Assembly (NCBI GenBank): GCA_023213395.1
Contig: CM041465.1
Span: 163,377,741-163,441,740 of the forward strand
DNA from: Cycas panzhihuaensis
Taxonomy: Eukaryota; Cycadophyta
DNA length: 64,000 nt
Direction: 5' to 3'
Part shown: one piece after another, positions 46,701-59,929 of the stretch
Numbering within the stretch: the first letter of the stretch is position 1
Layout: each line of letters starts with the position of its first letter
Translations under genes and position numbers: made by a program
Notes under the pieces: generated by a model
The model's input: the letters and a program-made list of their open reading frames with translations, nothing else
Databases searched by the model: none
What the model was told of the DNA's origin: nothing

Positions 46701-46849
46701 TATAGTAGCATCAGATATAGTATCAACAATAATATCAATAAAATTAAAGATAACCAGACAAGAGGCAAGGTGGTAATAAAAGTAATTTTCTTACTAATCA
46801 TTCTTCTAAAGATAAAGAGAAGAACAAGAAACTTTGTATTACAACATAT

Positions 46850-47702
46850 TTGATATAAGATAACATAAGAAATATTTGGATTATGGACTTGAGCTCAACT
46901 AAATACATAATAGCAAGAAATGAATGGTTCTCTAACTTGATCAATGCAAAAGGTTAAATGGTTATTATGAGTGATAGTACTGTATTAAAAGCAAAAACAA
47001 TTGGCAATGTTCCAACTACCATTAAAGAATGTAAGAAGAAAAATATTGAAGATATTCTATATATGCTTAAACTAAAATCAAACTTGATTTTAGTTTTGTA
47101 CATTAAAAAATAGGGAATGGAGGTCAAATTCCATAATAGAAAGTGTATAATCACTAATAAGGATGGAATTATTGTTATAGATTTTGAAAGGTAAATTTAA
47201 AATTTAAAAGCATGTGCATTTGTAACTAACATAAATTAAATTAGGCATAATAGAATAAGATATTTGAAATATCAAAGTCTTTAATTAATACATAATTTAA
47301 ACTTGGTTCAAGGAATTCTTGAATTGAAATAAAAGAAATGTGTTTGTGAATCTTACATCATGGTTAAACAACATGGGAAACCGTTTCTAAAATGAAAATC
47401 TTTGAGACTAAGGGAAAAATTAGAGTTGAAATACTATAACATTTATGGGTTAATGCTAATCACACTGAATAAAGGTATCAAATATTTTCTAACTTTCATT
47501 GATAATTTTTTTATTTGGTACATCTAATGAATGACAAGTTCTAGGCATTCTCTATCTTTAAGCAGTTCAAGGAATGTGTTAAAAATAAAACTATATTGAG
47601 ATTAAAGATACTATAATTAGACAACAAAGGTGAGTATACCTTGAATGAGTTTGACTAATATTATGAAGACAAAAAAACTTGAAGGTAGTTCATAGCTACT
47701 TA
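46850..47702 (+). pseudogene. copia C protease and integrase, first part
   Basis: Protease active site reads WIMDLSSTKYI near 46878-46910, with Leu-Ser for Ser-Gly after the Asp. Integrase core starts near 47470 (FLTFID) and reaches LDNKGEYTLNEFD near 47617-47657, holding the second catalytic Asp. Copia B begins at 47703, a few codons before the catalytic Glu segment. Confidence 0.7.
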
Positions 47703-48006
47703 TGTTAGTAATAATATTCATCATTTTATTAAATGTGTGCATGGTGACTTTGGAATACACAGGGCTGCCTATAACTGTCTATAATCAACTTTGGAATAAG
47801 GTACATATTATTTTAATTTATTACTTTATTATTTTAATTCAAAAGAAAAGTGTCAGTTGAGGTAGGCTCCCACCCATCTCCCATCTTATAAATATATGGT
47901 GCATTATACACCAATGTTTTTTTAACACCATACTCAATTAGAAAATTATTATTATTTTTTAGTAATATCACATAATATTTCATTTTGCTATGTCCTTGGT
48001 TACTTA
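47703..48006 (+). repeat. 5' LTR of copia B
   Basis: 304 bp, begins TGTTAGTAATAATATTCATC, ends TTACTTA (expected CA mutated to TA). TATA box CTTATAAATATATGG near 47885. About 20 bp longer than the 3' LTR because of an AT-rich duplication near 47815-47840. Confidence 0.9.
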
Positions 48007-48009
48007 ATT

Positions 48010-48021
48010 TGGTATCAGAGC
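48010..48021 (+). promoter_or_regulatory. primer-binding site of copia B
   Basis: TGGTATCAGAGC, intact, three bases after the LTR end. Confidence 0.95.
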
Positions 48022-50454
48022 TCAAGTTTGATATCAAACGATTATTTTACAGTGAAATTTGATAAATATTTGTTATATATTAAGCTTTCCTAAAGTATCT
48101 TTCCTATAGTTCTATCGAAATATATAAATATTTACTATGTACAATTGAAAACTTATACATTTTTTGAAGTTGATGTAGTGTTTGTTTGTGTACTCATCCC
48201 AACACTCCATTAAAACTATTATATTGAAGTTTTATTAAATATTTTATAAGATTTAATTCTTTTTTCACCAATTTTTTGAGGTTTATATACATACCTAGAT
48301 TTATACAAGTTGGTGCATTCTCTACAGTGAATAAAACTATCTAAAGCGACCACTTGTTTGATTCCTTATTGAATTAACTCAACACTAGATTTAACAATTT
48401 TGAATTTCGTTGCCTCTTGGTGGAGAAATTACTTCTGGAAGTAGGCCCTCTTCCTCTGGCTACTGAAACCCCCTATGCTCTAAACTAAAAGGAATTCATT
48501 TTTTGCTCTATTTCCTTTGTAAATCACTAAAGTTAGGGGCAATCCTCCTAGTGTCTGATTCAGACAGTTCTCAAGTCTTTCTACCTCCTCTTCGAGCTAT
48601 ATGGTCTTGACGTATTTATGTACCCTCCTCGACTTCACATGTTTAAAAAAATAACTTTTTGCATCTTTTTCCTTTGTTTCTTCTTCTAAAGATCATCCGT
48701 ATACATCTTTGGATCAATTAGATCAATCTCTGAAGGATTTGAAATTATTTTTGGATCATTTTGATCAATCTATTTTTCCATGTATCTGTGCATGTCTTTG
48801 CATTTTTGTCTATATCCTTTTTTCATTCTTTTATAAAGGCTTTATAAAGTTTAATAAAATTTAATAACTTTTGATAATTTTTGGAATTTGACCCCCTTAA
48901 CCCCCAGATTTTGATCCCATTGGTCCTCATATGAACTTGTTTTAAGAACTAGATTTTAAATTGTATAGGTTATTTTTAGTAAACTTAGATTTTAAAAGAT
49001 TTAATTGCATTTCATATTCTTTAGGGTTTGTTAGCCCTCTTTAGTGGTTATGGTTTATTATATGCTTCATTAAGGTGACTAGGGGCTCGAGTAAAAGGGG
49101 CTTAAACACCTCCCCCCACCCTCTTCAATTTTTTATCAGAATAGACAATCTTCACTATTTTGCTTATACTTTTTGATCTAAAAATCTATTTTTAAAATGG
49201 TTAGATTCATCAGAAAGTGGTTTAGTGATCTTCATAGTAAAGCTAATTTCATTGTGATTTGTAATTATTTTATAGGTATTTGAGACTACTAAAGTTATCC
49301 ATTCTATTTAACCTAAGTTTAAGTTTTTTTCACTATTTTTGAGCTATTTAACAATTCTATTCAAGCATATTTATATCTTATTAAGATACTAATATACTTT
49401 TAGTTGATTTCACTTTGTTTTTTGAGGTTTACATATGATTTTTGGTAAAATATTATGAAGATTTACCTCTTGAAGGAGAAGACAATAGTTGGACATTATT
49501 CTACATACAAAGAAGCTTTTTAACCATTACATCATTTTATTTTAAAGCTTCTATTTCACTTTAATTTATTTTCAGCTCTGTCACCTTTATTTTAAAGCTC
49601 AAATTTAGCCCATTTAAAGGTTAATTTGCTTAATTATTAAAGTTGATTTCAAAGTTTAATTAAGGTTATTTTTATTACACTACAAAGGCTCATATAGAGT
49701 GCTTCTTATTATATCTTAAAAACACATTTAAAAGACTCTTTTATTTCTTTATATTTCATATTACTTTAGAGCTTATTTGTATCAATTTAAAAGTTCATTT
49801 ATTTTATATTTATTTCCTTTGAAAATAAATTTATTTCATTTCATTTTTTAAAATGATTTTTCATTAGTTATTAAGAAGGAATCTTATTTATTAAATAATA
49901 CCATATATAAAATATATTTTTATATTGAATAAAATAAACTTTTGAAAGAACACTCTATTTCTAACCTTGTAAGGAGAATGATTATGACCCTTGAGGTTAC
50001 CATCCCACACACGCCCTTGCCCTACTCATATTGGATGAGGAATATCATTGGCTATAAGGTGTATATAGTGGAATGCTGAGCTGGAGTAAACCTATCTTTT
50101 ATAATTTGAAGACTAGGCTAGACCTAAGAGGGTGAGTGCCTTAATTTGTAAAGCCATCACAACTAGATCTATTATTAGACATAAGTCTAGCACATGTGAA
50201 TCAACAAGTTAGAGGGGGTCTTATACCTTCTTTGCATCCCATGTGCTGAGGTATATAGAGTCTAATACTCACATACTAACATATTGGGTCTTTAATTTAC
50301 CAATTATGGGCAGGCACCACTAGACAGAATAGTAACTGAAGACTTCTTTGAAGACCCATAAACTTAGAGCTTAATAACCTTGTAGGTAATATGAAACATT
50401 ATTTTAAAACTATACCTTAGGAAACATTTGAATAAGACCTTAGTTTGAAACACA
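48022..50454 (+). other. 2.4-kb noncoding leader of copia B
   Basis: No sustained frame. The last ~480 bp (49965-50450) are shared with copia B' (33960-34385, minus). A word TTTGGATCA...GATCAATCT occurs twice near 48710-48775. Most copia leaders are far shorter, so an insertion into the leader is possible, but I found no boundaries. Confidence 0.6.
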
Positions 50455-51560
50455 ATGACTATAAGTTTTGGTAATATAATCATCCCTAAGTTTGATGTAT
50501 CAAATTTTTGAGTTGGAGTAGAAGGATAAGACCCATCTTCATTAATAAAGATATATGGGACTTTATGAAGATAGGGTATATAAAACTTGGTCAAAATGTA
50601 ATTGAAGTAGAAAAGCAAGCACTTAAAGAATACATGAAGAAGATAATAAACCTTTAGCCTTGACTTTTTGTACATTAGAATGCCATATCTTTCCAAGGAT
50701 TAGTAAGGTATCAAAGTCTAAAGAAGCATATGACACATTATTGCTTATTTGTGAAGGTGTAACCTTATCTGAACTTTAAACATTAAGGAGAAAATTTGAA
50801 AACTTAAGGATGATGGCTAATGAATCTATCAATGAATTCATAACAAAAGTCTAAACCTTATGAATCAAATGAGATTTCTTAGTGAGACCCTTACTAAATA
50901 AAGGGTTATTGAAAGGACACTTAGGTGTGTTGGTAAAGTTAAAGGGTTTGAGATGGTAGCAACAAGTATAGAAGTCTCTAAATACCTAAGTATATTAAAG
51001 ATTAAATAATTGAGTGCCATATTAATGGCTATTAAAGAGAAGAAAAGCTGAAATGAATCTTTAGAACATACCTTTACAACTAAGGCAAGAATCAAGTCTA
51101 ATTTCCAAACTAAAAGTTTAAGATCAAGGAACTAATCTTCAATGGGGGAGAGATAGAAATCCTAGATAAGAGTCACACTAAGAGTGTCAACGTAGATACT
51201 AAGCTCCCCATTAAAGGAATCAAGGAGATAACTAAATATATCTAAGTCAACAAAGATATCAATGTCAAGAGAGACATTAATAAATGAGCCAATGCTATCA
51301 AAATTGTCAACGTTATAACAATTTTCAAAGGCCTAATTTTAATTATCCAAGTATTAGACAAAGGGGTAATTGAGGTCCATACCTAGAAAGTGGAAGGATA
51401 CCCTCCATTAATAAAGGAAACCCTAAAAGCAAGAGTCTTAGTTAAAGAGAAAGGGATCTAATTCATTATACATTTTGCCACAAAGATAGGTGCTTTGTTA
51501 AGAATAACCCTCCTATAAGGGGTATTGCTAATACAATTGTTGAATATGGAGAGAGTGATT
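50455..51560 (+). pseudogene. copia B gag remnant
   Basis: Start ATG at 50455 opens MTISFGNIIIPKFDVSNF, as in copia B'. Conserved pieces: LNLMNQMRFLSETLTK and LRCVGKVKGFEMVATSIEVS (50850-50980), then SLEHTFTTKARIKS. The zinc-knuckle area near 51470-51500 is decayed. Stops are numerous, the first at codon 19. Confidence 0.75.
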
Positions 51561-51589
51561 AACTATTACTATTAAGCTTTATTGCCCAT

Positions 51590-54540
51590 AAAAAATAAGA
51601 AGATTGTTGGTATATTGACTCTGGTTGCTTTACATATATAACCTATAAAGAAGAAATATTTTAAATTATTGACAAGACTATGAAGGGCATAATTATGTTT
51701 AGTGATAATACATTATATGAATCTAGTGGAAGGGACAAAGTTATTATTATGACAGATACAATTTAAAACAAATACCTTGATGATGTTTTACACGTTCCAA
51801 CTCTTAACAAAAATCTTCTATCTATGAGATAGATGATGGAACAAGATTATAAGATTATATTTGATAATAGCTATGCATTAGAGACAATAATCAAATTAGA
51901 TAGCAACATATAGCACAAAAGATTTAACCACCTAAACTATGGAAGCTTAGCCCTTATGAAGAGAATGAATATGGTTGAAGGACTACCATAAATTGAAGTT
52001 AACAAGGATATTTGTGAGGGTTGCCTCCTAAGTAAGCAACATAGGAAAAATTTTCTTGATGGAAGCTATAGAGTAAATGGGCCACTTCATTTAATCTACA
52101 TAGATCTTTATGGTCTAATGGATGTCCTATCACTAACCGGTGCAAAGTATTTCCTCACCTTCATTGATGATTATACAAGAAAAACATGGGTCTATTTTCT
52201 AAAATTTAAAGTAGATGAATTTTAATATTTTATAGATTTCAAAACCTTTATAGAGAAGTAAAGTGGATACAAGATACTTTCCCTATGATTAGATAATGGA
52301 GGAGAGTTCATTTCTAATGAATTTAATATATATTATACATACCATGGTATTATAAGATAATGTACAAACCCCTATACTCCATAATAGAATGGGGTTACTA
52401 AATATAAAAATTGCACCATAGTTAAGATAGCTAAGTGTATGTTCAAAGATAAAAACTTAGGATATGAGTTTTGGGTAGAAGCTATCCACACTATAGTTTA
52501 TCTCCTAAATAGGTGTATCACCAAGGCCCTTAGGTGGATGACACTCGAAGAAGTATGGACAGGTTATAAACCTAGTATTCATCACTTGAGAATTTTTAGA
52601 TGCCTGACTTATGCACATGTTCCTAAACAAAAAAGGACCAAACTTGATGAAAAGAGTACTAAATACATATTTATTAGGTAGAGTGATATTTGAAAGTCAT
52701 ATAATGTATATAACCCAAAAGAAAGAAAGGTTATGGTTAGTAGAGATGTTGTATTCAAAGAATATGACTACTATCACTCAAATTGTATTCAAGATAAAGA
52801 CAAGAATGTTATGATGAACTTTGACTCATCTCTTAGGTTTATATATGTACCACCTATATAATATTTAAGGTAAAATGTTGGTATATCAAGACTAAGTGAT
52901 GAGGGAACCTCCTCTTAACCTTAAAGGTTTCCCAAATGGGTTCAAAGAAGTCATGACTTGGATGACATATTGGACAATAACTTTGATAAGAGATCCACTC
53001 ATTCACATTAGGTCAACTTCACCTTTTTAAGTCAAGTAATGGAAATCCATAATCCTCACACCTTTAAAGAGGTTAATACTCATGATGAATGGAGGAAAGC
53101 CATGGAAAAAGAGTATAATTCCATAGTCAGAAATGATATATGGGAACTCATTGACCTTCTTCTCAAAAAAATATCCACTGGAACCAAATGGGTCTATAAG
53201 ACCAAGTTCAAATCAGATGGATCCATTGACAAACATAAAGTTAGATTTATTGCAAAAGTATATGCCCAAAGAGAAGGCATAGATTACAGTAAAACTTTTG
53301 CTCCTATTGCTCAGATGGAGACTATTCTTATGATGTTGAGTCTAGCTACCTAAAAAGGTTAGGATATACATCAAATGGATGTTAAAAGTATATTTCTCAA
53401 TGGCTATATTGAAGAGGAAATACATGTTCAATAACCAAAAGGTTTTAAAGTTAGGGGGAGAGGAAAATAAAGTGTATAAACTTAAAAGGGTACTCTAGGA
53501 TAGAAAAATACTTTAGAGATCAAGGGTTTGAAAGAGCTCAATTTGTTCTAAATTTATACATTAAAATTAAAGGAGTTTCCATATTAATTGTGGGACATTA
53601 TATTGATGATTTTATCTATCTAGGAAATGACTCCCACCTTTCTAAAAAATTTAAGAATGACATGTGTAAAGAGTTCAAAATGACTAACTTGGGTTTGATA
53701 CATTACTTTCTAGGATTGGAAGTTTAGAAAAATAATAATGGTATCTTTATCTCCCAAAGGAAATATACCTTGGACTTACTCCAAAAGTTTAAGATGAGTG
53801 ATTATAAGGCCTTATCCACACTAGTAGAAGTTGGTATTAAACTATCTAAAGTTGATAATTCTACATCGATGGATCCTATATTATATAAATAGTTGATTGG
53901 GAGCCTAATGTACTTGATATCTACATAACCTAATATCATGCATGTGGTTAGTGTTGTATCAATATTTAGGTGAGATCCTAAATCTATACATTAATAAGTG
54001 GCCAAACATATTCTATGATATTTAAAAGACACGAAGGAGTATGGGCTATACTATAAATTTTTACTAAATTTTAGATTGATTGGGTATACAGATTTTGATT
54101 GGGTAGGTGACAATGATAATAGAAAGTCTACTTTTGGATATATATTCAGTTTAGGTTCAGTAGCTAATGCATGGACTACTAAAAAGTAGAATACCATCTC
54201 CCTATCTATAATAGAAGTAGAGTATAAGGTAACAATATTAGGTGCATATGAGACAGTTTGGCTATGTTGACTACTTTATGATCTTCAGTTGAAACTGAAT
54301 GGTCCTACCAAAATTTTGTGTAATAATCAAAGCAATATTTAAATAACACATAATCTAATTTTTCATGGAAGAACTAAACATATTGAGATGCAACATCATT
54401 TCATTCGAGAATGCGCCCAAACAGGTGAAATAGAGTTAGCTTATTATAGTATAAAGATCAGATAATAGACATCTTTACAAAGGCACTTGGAAAAGTTAAG
54501 TTCCATAAATTCAGAGATAAGCTTAGAGTTATATATAATT
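51590..54540 (+). pseudogene. copia B Pol remnant (PR, IN, RT, RNase H)
   Basis: Protease site CWYIDSGCFTYIT at 51602-51640 keeps Asp-Ser-Gly. Zinc-binding part near 51910-52040 keeps H-H-C-C (NHLNYGSL; CEGCLLSKQH). Integrase core: YFLTFIDDYTRKTWVYFLKF (52147-52206), LDNGGEF (52290), then NGV with the Glu segment decayed to TKYKN. RT: 53039-53353 holds DEWRKAMEKEYNSI, TKWVYKTKFKSDG and REGIDYSKTFAP; the catalytic box reads YIDD near 53603. RNase H continues to about 54540 (GYTDFDW-like; IEMQHHFI). Many stops, mostly in Gln/Trp positions. Confidence 0.88.
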
Positions 54541-54546
54541 AATATT

Positions 54547-54557
54547 ATAGAGGAGAA
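54547..54557 (+). promoter_or_regulatory. polypurine tract of copia B
   Basis: ATAGAGGAGAA directly before the 3' LTR; copia B' has the equivalent ATAGAAGAGAA. Confidence 0.85.
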
Positions 54558-54840
54558 TATTAGCAATAATATTCATTATTTTATTAAATATGTGCATGGT
54601 GACTTTGGAATACATGGGGCTACTTATAACTATCTACAACTAACTTTGAAATAAGGTATGTATTATTTTAATTTCAAACAAAAGTGTCAGTTGAGGTGGG
54701 CTCCCACCTACCTCCCAACCTATAAATAAATGGTGCATTATACACTGGTGTTCTTTAATACCACCTGCAATTGGAAATTTATTATTATTTTTTAGCAATA
54801 TAGCGTGATATTTCATTTTGCTCTGTCCCCAATTACTTTA
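54558..54840 (+). repeat. 3' LTR of copia B
   Basis: 283 bp; start TG mutated to TA (TATTAGCAATAATATTCATT). TATA box CCTATAAATAAATGG near 54719. Ends TTACTTTA next to ACTTA. Confidence 0.9.
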
Positions 54841-54845
54841 ACTTA

Positions 54846-56720
54846 TACTCATGAGTAGAATGGAGAAGTAAAAATAATGAACCAAACTTTGGTAGAAAAA
54901 GCCAAAATAATTATGAAGGATAAATATATTTTCAAATATCTTTAGGTATAAGCAATAAAAACTATTGCTTATATAACTAATCATAGTCACATGAAGCCTC
55001 TTTGGTATCAAACACCTAAGGAGGCTTAAGCAATAATTGCACTAATTATAAACCATCTAAAGACTTTTGGGAGAATTGCACATATGCATACACCCAAGGA
55101 GAAGAGAATAAAGTTTGATGATAAGAGCTCAAAATGTATTTTCACTAGATAAAGTGAAGAAAGTAAGGCTTACCCTTAAAGAAAGTAAGGCTTACCATAT
55201 AAGTCATGATGTCATCTTTGATGAAGGTGATAAGGAGATTAACTTAACTTCATTTGACACTAAATAACAACCTAAAACTAACACAAATAACATTAAATGT
55301 TATTCATTAAGATAAGTTATTATTTTTGAGCTTGATAAAGACAGTATGGGAACATAATCTAATGTTGAGTATGAGAAATTCTAGTTGAAGAAACACATCT
55401 TAGAGAATCATCATTAGCAAATTCCTAAGAGAATAATAAGGAACTTGAGAATTAATCACCTAATGATCCCTCATATTCCCTAAAGAAAAAGTTTCCTAAG
55501 TATTATTTAAAGATATTAACCAACTAAAATTTACTCGAACCCAAATGCAAGTAGATATTAAACTATATACCACAAGACTAATTTAATATTGCTCTTTTGG
55601 CGTATGCTTTGATTGTTGAAGATCCTTCCAATTTTAAGAAGGTAGTTAAGGAGAAACAGTAGAATGTTGTGATGGATGTTAAAATCTAAGTAATAAGAAA
55701 GAACAAAACTTGGGACTTAGTTGAGTTGCCTACTAATAAACATATGATTGATTGTAAGTGGGTTTATAGGGTAAAGTTTAAGGAAGATGGCATAATTAAG
55801 ATATATGAGATAAGACTTATTATAAAAGATTTTAAGTAGAAAGAAGGCATTCATTACTATGAAATGTTCATACCAATGGTAACGATGAATATAATTAAGA
55901 TCATTTTGGTTATTATTAAACAATTCAAGTTGCAAATTTACTAGATGGATGTAAAGAGTATTTTCTAAAATAGAGACCTTACTTAAGAAGTGTACATGGA
56001 GTAGGCACTTAGGTATGTTAAAAATGATAAAGAACATCTTATTTATTAACTTAAGAAAGCCTTGTATGATCTCAAATAGGCTTCTAAATCTTGGTATGAG
56101 AAGATTGATTAGTATATTTAAAAGAATGGATTTGAAAAAATGTCAAAAGACTTAAATATCTATGTAAAAGTTTACAATGGAAATTTTATGACCTTTATAA
56201 TTTTGTACATGGATGACTTCCTAATCATCAATAATATTATCACAATGACATCTAATCTAAATAAAAAACTAATGAATAATTTTAAAATAATAAATCTAGG
56301 TTCATTATATTACTTCCTAGATATGGACGTATGGCAAAGTCCTGATTAAATTTTCATCTCATAGGCAAAGTACATATGGGAATTCTTAAGAAATTTATAA
56401 TGGAAGACTCTAAGCCTATTGACACCTATATAGAAATAGGAGGGAAGCTTATGCTTAAGGAGATAACTAACCAATTAATGCCACATTGCATAAATAACTA
56501 GTTCATAGTTTAGACTATCTCATTACAACTAGATTGGACATTTCATTTGTAGTTGTCATGGTATCTAGATTTATGATAGCACAAAGTTAATATTATTAAT
56601 TAGCCATAAAGTGAATTCTTAGTCACTTTCATGGAACATTATTATTTAGATTAGAGTTTATTCATAATGACAACTTCACGTATGTTAGATTTATCAATGT
56701 AGATTAGGTTAGTTGTGTAA
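54846..56720 (+). pseudogene. copia C integrase end, RT and RNase H remnant
   Basis: Resumes with NGEVKIMNQTLVEKAK near 54864-54910, the helix carrying the integrase catalytic Glu region. RT pieces: a GVYRVKFKED-like stretch near 55755-55790, LYMDDFLII at 56202-56228 (YVDD as YMDD) and LGSLYYFLDMDVW (56299-56335). RNase H fades out near 56720. The frame is broken repeatedly. Confidence 0.7.
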
Positions 56721-59700
56721 TAATTTAGAATTTTACTCTGATACTATATTAGAAAGTACTCAATAATACATAGTGAAATCATATTAAAGATATATAATAA
56801 ATTAATCATATCATAGGGAATGTACATAATTCATGCATTTAAGATCAATATATCAAACAATATCATGAACATAAACTATAAATATAAAGAAGTATGCATC
56901 ACAAGAGAGACAGTAAATTTATAAATGGAAACTCAGTGTGAGAAAAACCACAAGAGAAGGTTGGCATTAGGAGCTCCTCTTTATGATATTAAATGAATTA
57001 TAGCTCTAAGTAAATCCTTCTTCTCTTAAATTCTCAAGTGGTATGCATACAAATTTATAAATATGTCATGTCATAAATAACCTATAATATCTTTAAGACT
57101 TTTCATCATCCAATAGGATTTATATATGAATAATCATGTATATAACATCTATCAATGCTTTTGATGAGAGATTTTATGTGGATCCATAACAACATATTAA
57201 ACATTAGATATTTAAAAATATCATAGATTCTATTACTTTCTCTTATGTTTAGTATTTTTAATTCACAATCTTCATCTTCAACCTTGGTTTTCAATGTTTT
57301 CATGCTTTTCCTATCTATTGAAATTGATAAACATGTAAGTTGTATTAAATCTGTATCAAGTTTTATCAATTTGTATCACTTATAACCTATAAATCTATTA
57401 ACATCATGCTTGTTTCCTACAAGTAATGAACTTGTAATAATCTATATTCATATGTGATTATAAGTGACCAACTATGAGCATTGCACTTGTGTACCTATAA
57501 ACCAATCATCAATAAACAAAATAACTAATCTTCATTTTATAATGTTAACTTGTTAGGTTTATATAAAGTTTTATATTCAATAACTTTATATCTTCATTTA
57601 TAAGGCTACTATAAACATCAATACTATTAACCTATCATCTCAATAGTCTTATGAATAAAAAATATTACTGATGTCTATATAAAATAATAACCATCTACTA
57701 AAATACAATGGTAACTAGTTACTGTGATCACTAGTTTTATAGGATGTGTATCTTATATATGGTTGTGCTGATAGGCACTTCTAGGTGACTTTGGTTGTGA
57801 CTCTTTATTGTATCCTATTAGAGGGAGTAAATAGGAAAAAAAAGAAGAAGAAGAAAAAAGAATAGAAAATAATAATTGTAACAACGGTTCCTTCTTTCTT
57901 GCTATCATCACAATTATTTAATATATGAGTAAATTCCATCAAGTAGTCACTTCCTTCTCCCCAATGTCATAAATATGCTATTACTATTGCCATTATTGCT
58001 TCCATTTATCACCTCTACTAGAACGTGTATATCTTTTTACACACACAACTCTATATACTTAAGTGTGCCTATCAATACTTCTAGGCTATTATACAGTCTA
58101 CACTAGTTTATTAACAAACTAAACTACCACTTAGCTATTAGGTAAAATTTTATTATAATTGTAATATAAAATCTCACCTCTTGCATATAAGAATAATAAT
58201 ATAATCTATACATTATATAATAGTAGCTTTATTCATCTCACCTCTTATGTATGAGAAAATAACTTATATGCTTTCTCTATTTATACACACATTATCAACT
58301 TTTTTTTGGTAACTAATAAATAAAACTTATCAACATCAATAAATCCATAAATTAAACATACTAACTCTAGGAATATGGTAGACCACTTGGCTAAGTCAAG
58401 TTATAACAAGGTAATATAAATATTATATTCCCATGTCTCTTGTCATACATAATAAGTTAACTGGACTCCTTAATAGTTGATTTTGGTGTTAAGTAAATAA
58501 CATATGAGATTCATTCTCCATGTCTCATAAATAAGTAGAAAACTTTAACATCCTAATAACTCTCTAATAAATAATAAACAGATAAACTAGGCCCTTCAAT
58601 AATAAAAATCTAGTGGTGTCATCAATCATCGTGTGTAAAATAAACTAGGTGATCATGGTATTTGACTAGAGTTGTGCATCCATTAGATCAAATATATTAA
58701 GTATTAAGGGGGATTTTGATTATTTTTAGCATAGAAGCACTTATAGAGATAATATATAAATAAAATACCACATATAAATGAACAAATAAATTATGATAAG
58801 CAATAACACCATAGAATTGGTGATGAGTAGATCTTATAATTAGGGTTGCCATAGTGTTGCTATATTGATCAACTACATAGAGTTGAGCCACAGAAGGCAA
58901 CTTCATACATAATTAAAATTGTGTTTGCATAGGCAATGCAATTTTATTAAGCATATCTAAGTTCATAGGATGCACAATGGGTGTTAAATAAGTGAAACCC
59001 TAATTGTACATTCAACAGTGAAAGCCTCATGTAATATACCTTAATAATAACCTGGCTAATAAATACCAATGTCCTTATTTTAAAAATAACCTATCTAACT
59101 TTCTTTTGCCATCATAACATTGACATGCATAAATTTTATTTATTATGTATACATAACATAAATCATGCCTCATCATATATTTGAATTGCCAACATGCTAC
59201 TTATATAAGCATCATGTCGCTTTTCATCATATAATCATAATACTTATTATGGGATAAGTTTTTATGTCACTCAATGTACCTTTAACTAAGTATATCTACT
59301 TCTGTTAATTATGAGATTAATTGAGATGGCCGATCTCATAGAATCTTAATCACTTTTATAGGGGGCCAACTTATATTGATGAATATAACTGGTAATAACT
59401 TCTTATTTTCTCTTCATCACATTATATTTAGTGGACTCAATCAAACATTGGTCAATGTAATCAAAGATTTTAGGCCCTATATCATTCATAATTATATTAT
59501 GGCTTATGTAACATAGGCCCCACTAAAAATGATATTAAATTAGGTAAAACCTATATGTAGATGGGCCAAATCGTTGGTCAAGATACAAGAGTTTGACCTA
59601 GAGGTAAAACCCACTAAGCTAGTAAAGGGATAAGTTTTGTGTAGCCTAATTTCAAAGATTCAAATAGAAAATTTCATAAAATTTACAAAGGATAAAAGTG

Positions 59701-59929
59701 ACTAAAATATGGAAGTAAGTGACTCAGCCTTATCACAAATTATTAATAATTCTACTATATTTAATCCTTACTCTCATAATATTATATTTTACCTTAAGAA
59801 TGAATTATATACTAAATTTGTTGATAAAAGGGGATGGAGGTCATTAAAGTTGAGATTTAGGCCATATGTCTAATTAAAGGGTAGTTATATAGAAGAGGAT
59901 ATAACTACATTTTTCTAATATATTTGAAG
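56721..59929. other. unassigned AT-rich region
   Basis: No recognised domain on either strand. At 56731-56744 the minus strand reads TAGTATCAGAGT, like a decayed primer-binding site, so the following sequence could be an old minus-strand LTR, but neither a TG boundary nor a partner LTR was found. Around 57837-57870 there is an A/G-rich run. The remainder has only short random frames. Confidence 0.35.

Larger units (their letters stand above)
47703..54840 (+). mobile_element. copia element B with two LTRs
   Basis: The 7138-bp element has LTRs of 304 and 283 bp, intact primer-binding site, a very long leader, gag, pol (PR-IN-RT-RH) and polypurine tract. The duplication ACTTA is perfect (47698-47702 and 54841-54845). 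The same family as copia B' on the other strand. Pol has many stops. It sits inside the integrase gene of copia C. Confidence 0.93.
45277..56720 (+). mobile_element. copia element C (interrupted by copia B)
   Basis: Primer-binding site at 45279, leader, gag, PR and first half of integrase to 47702; the rest of integrase, RT and RNase H at 54846-56720. The break sits inside the integrase core, and the reading frame resumes across the ACTTA duplication. Its 3' LTR was not found, and the 5' LTR boundary upstream of 45277 is unclear. Very heavily mutated. Confidence 0.7.

Noticed and set aside
56731-56744. Decayed primer-binding site on the minus strand followed by a candidate LTR
   Set aside because: A 12-base match with two changes is weak, the expected minus-strand element body is absent (plus-strand copia C lies there), and no LTR ends were found.
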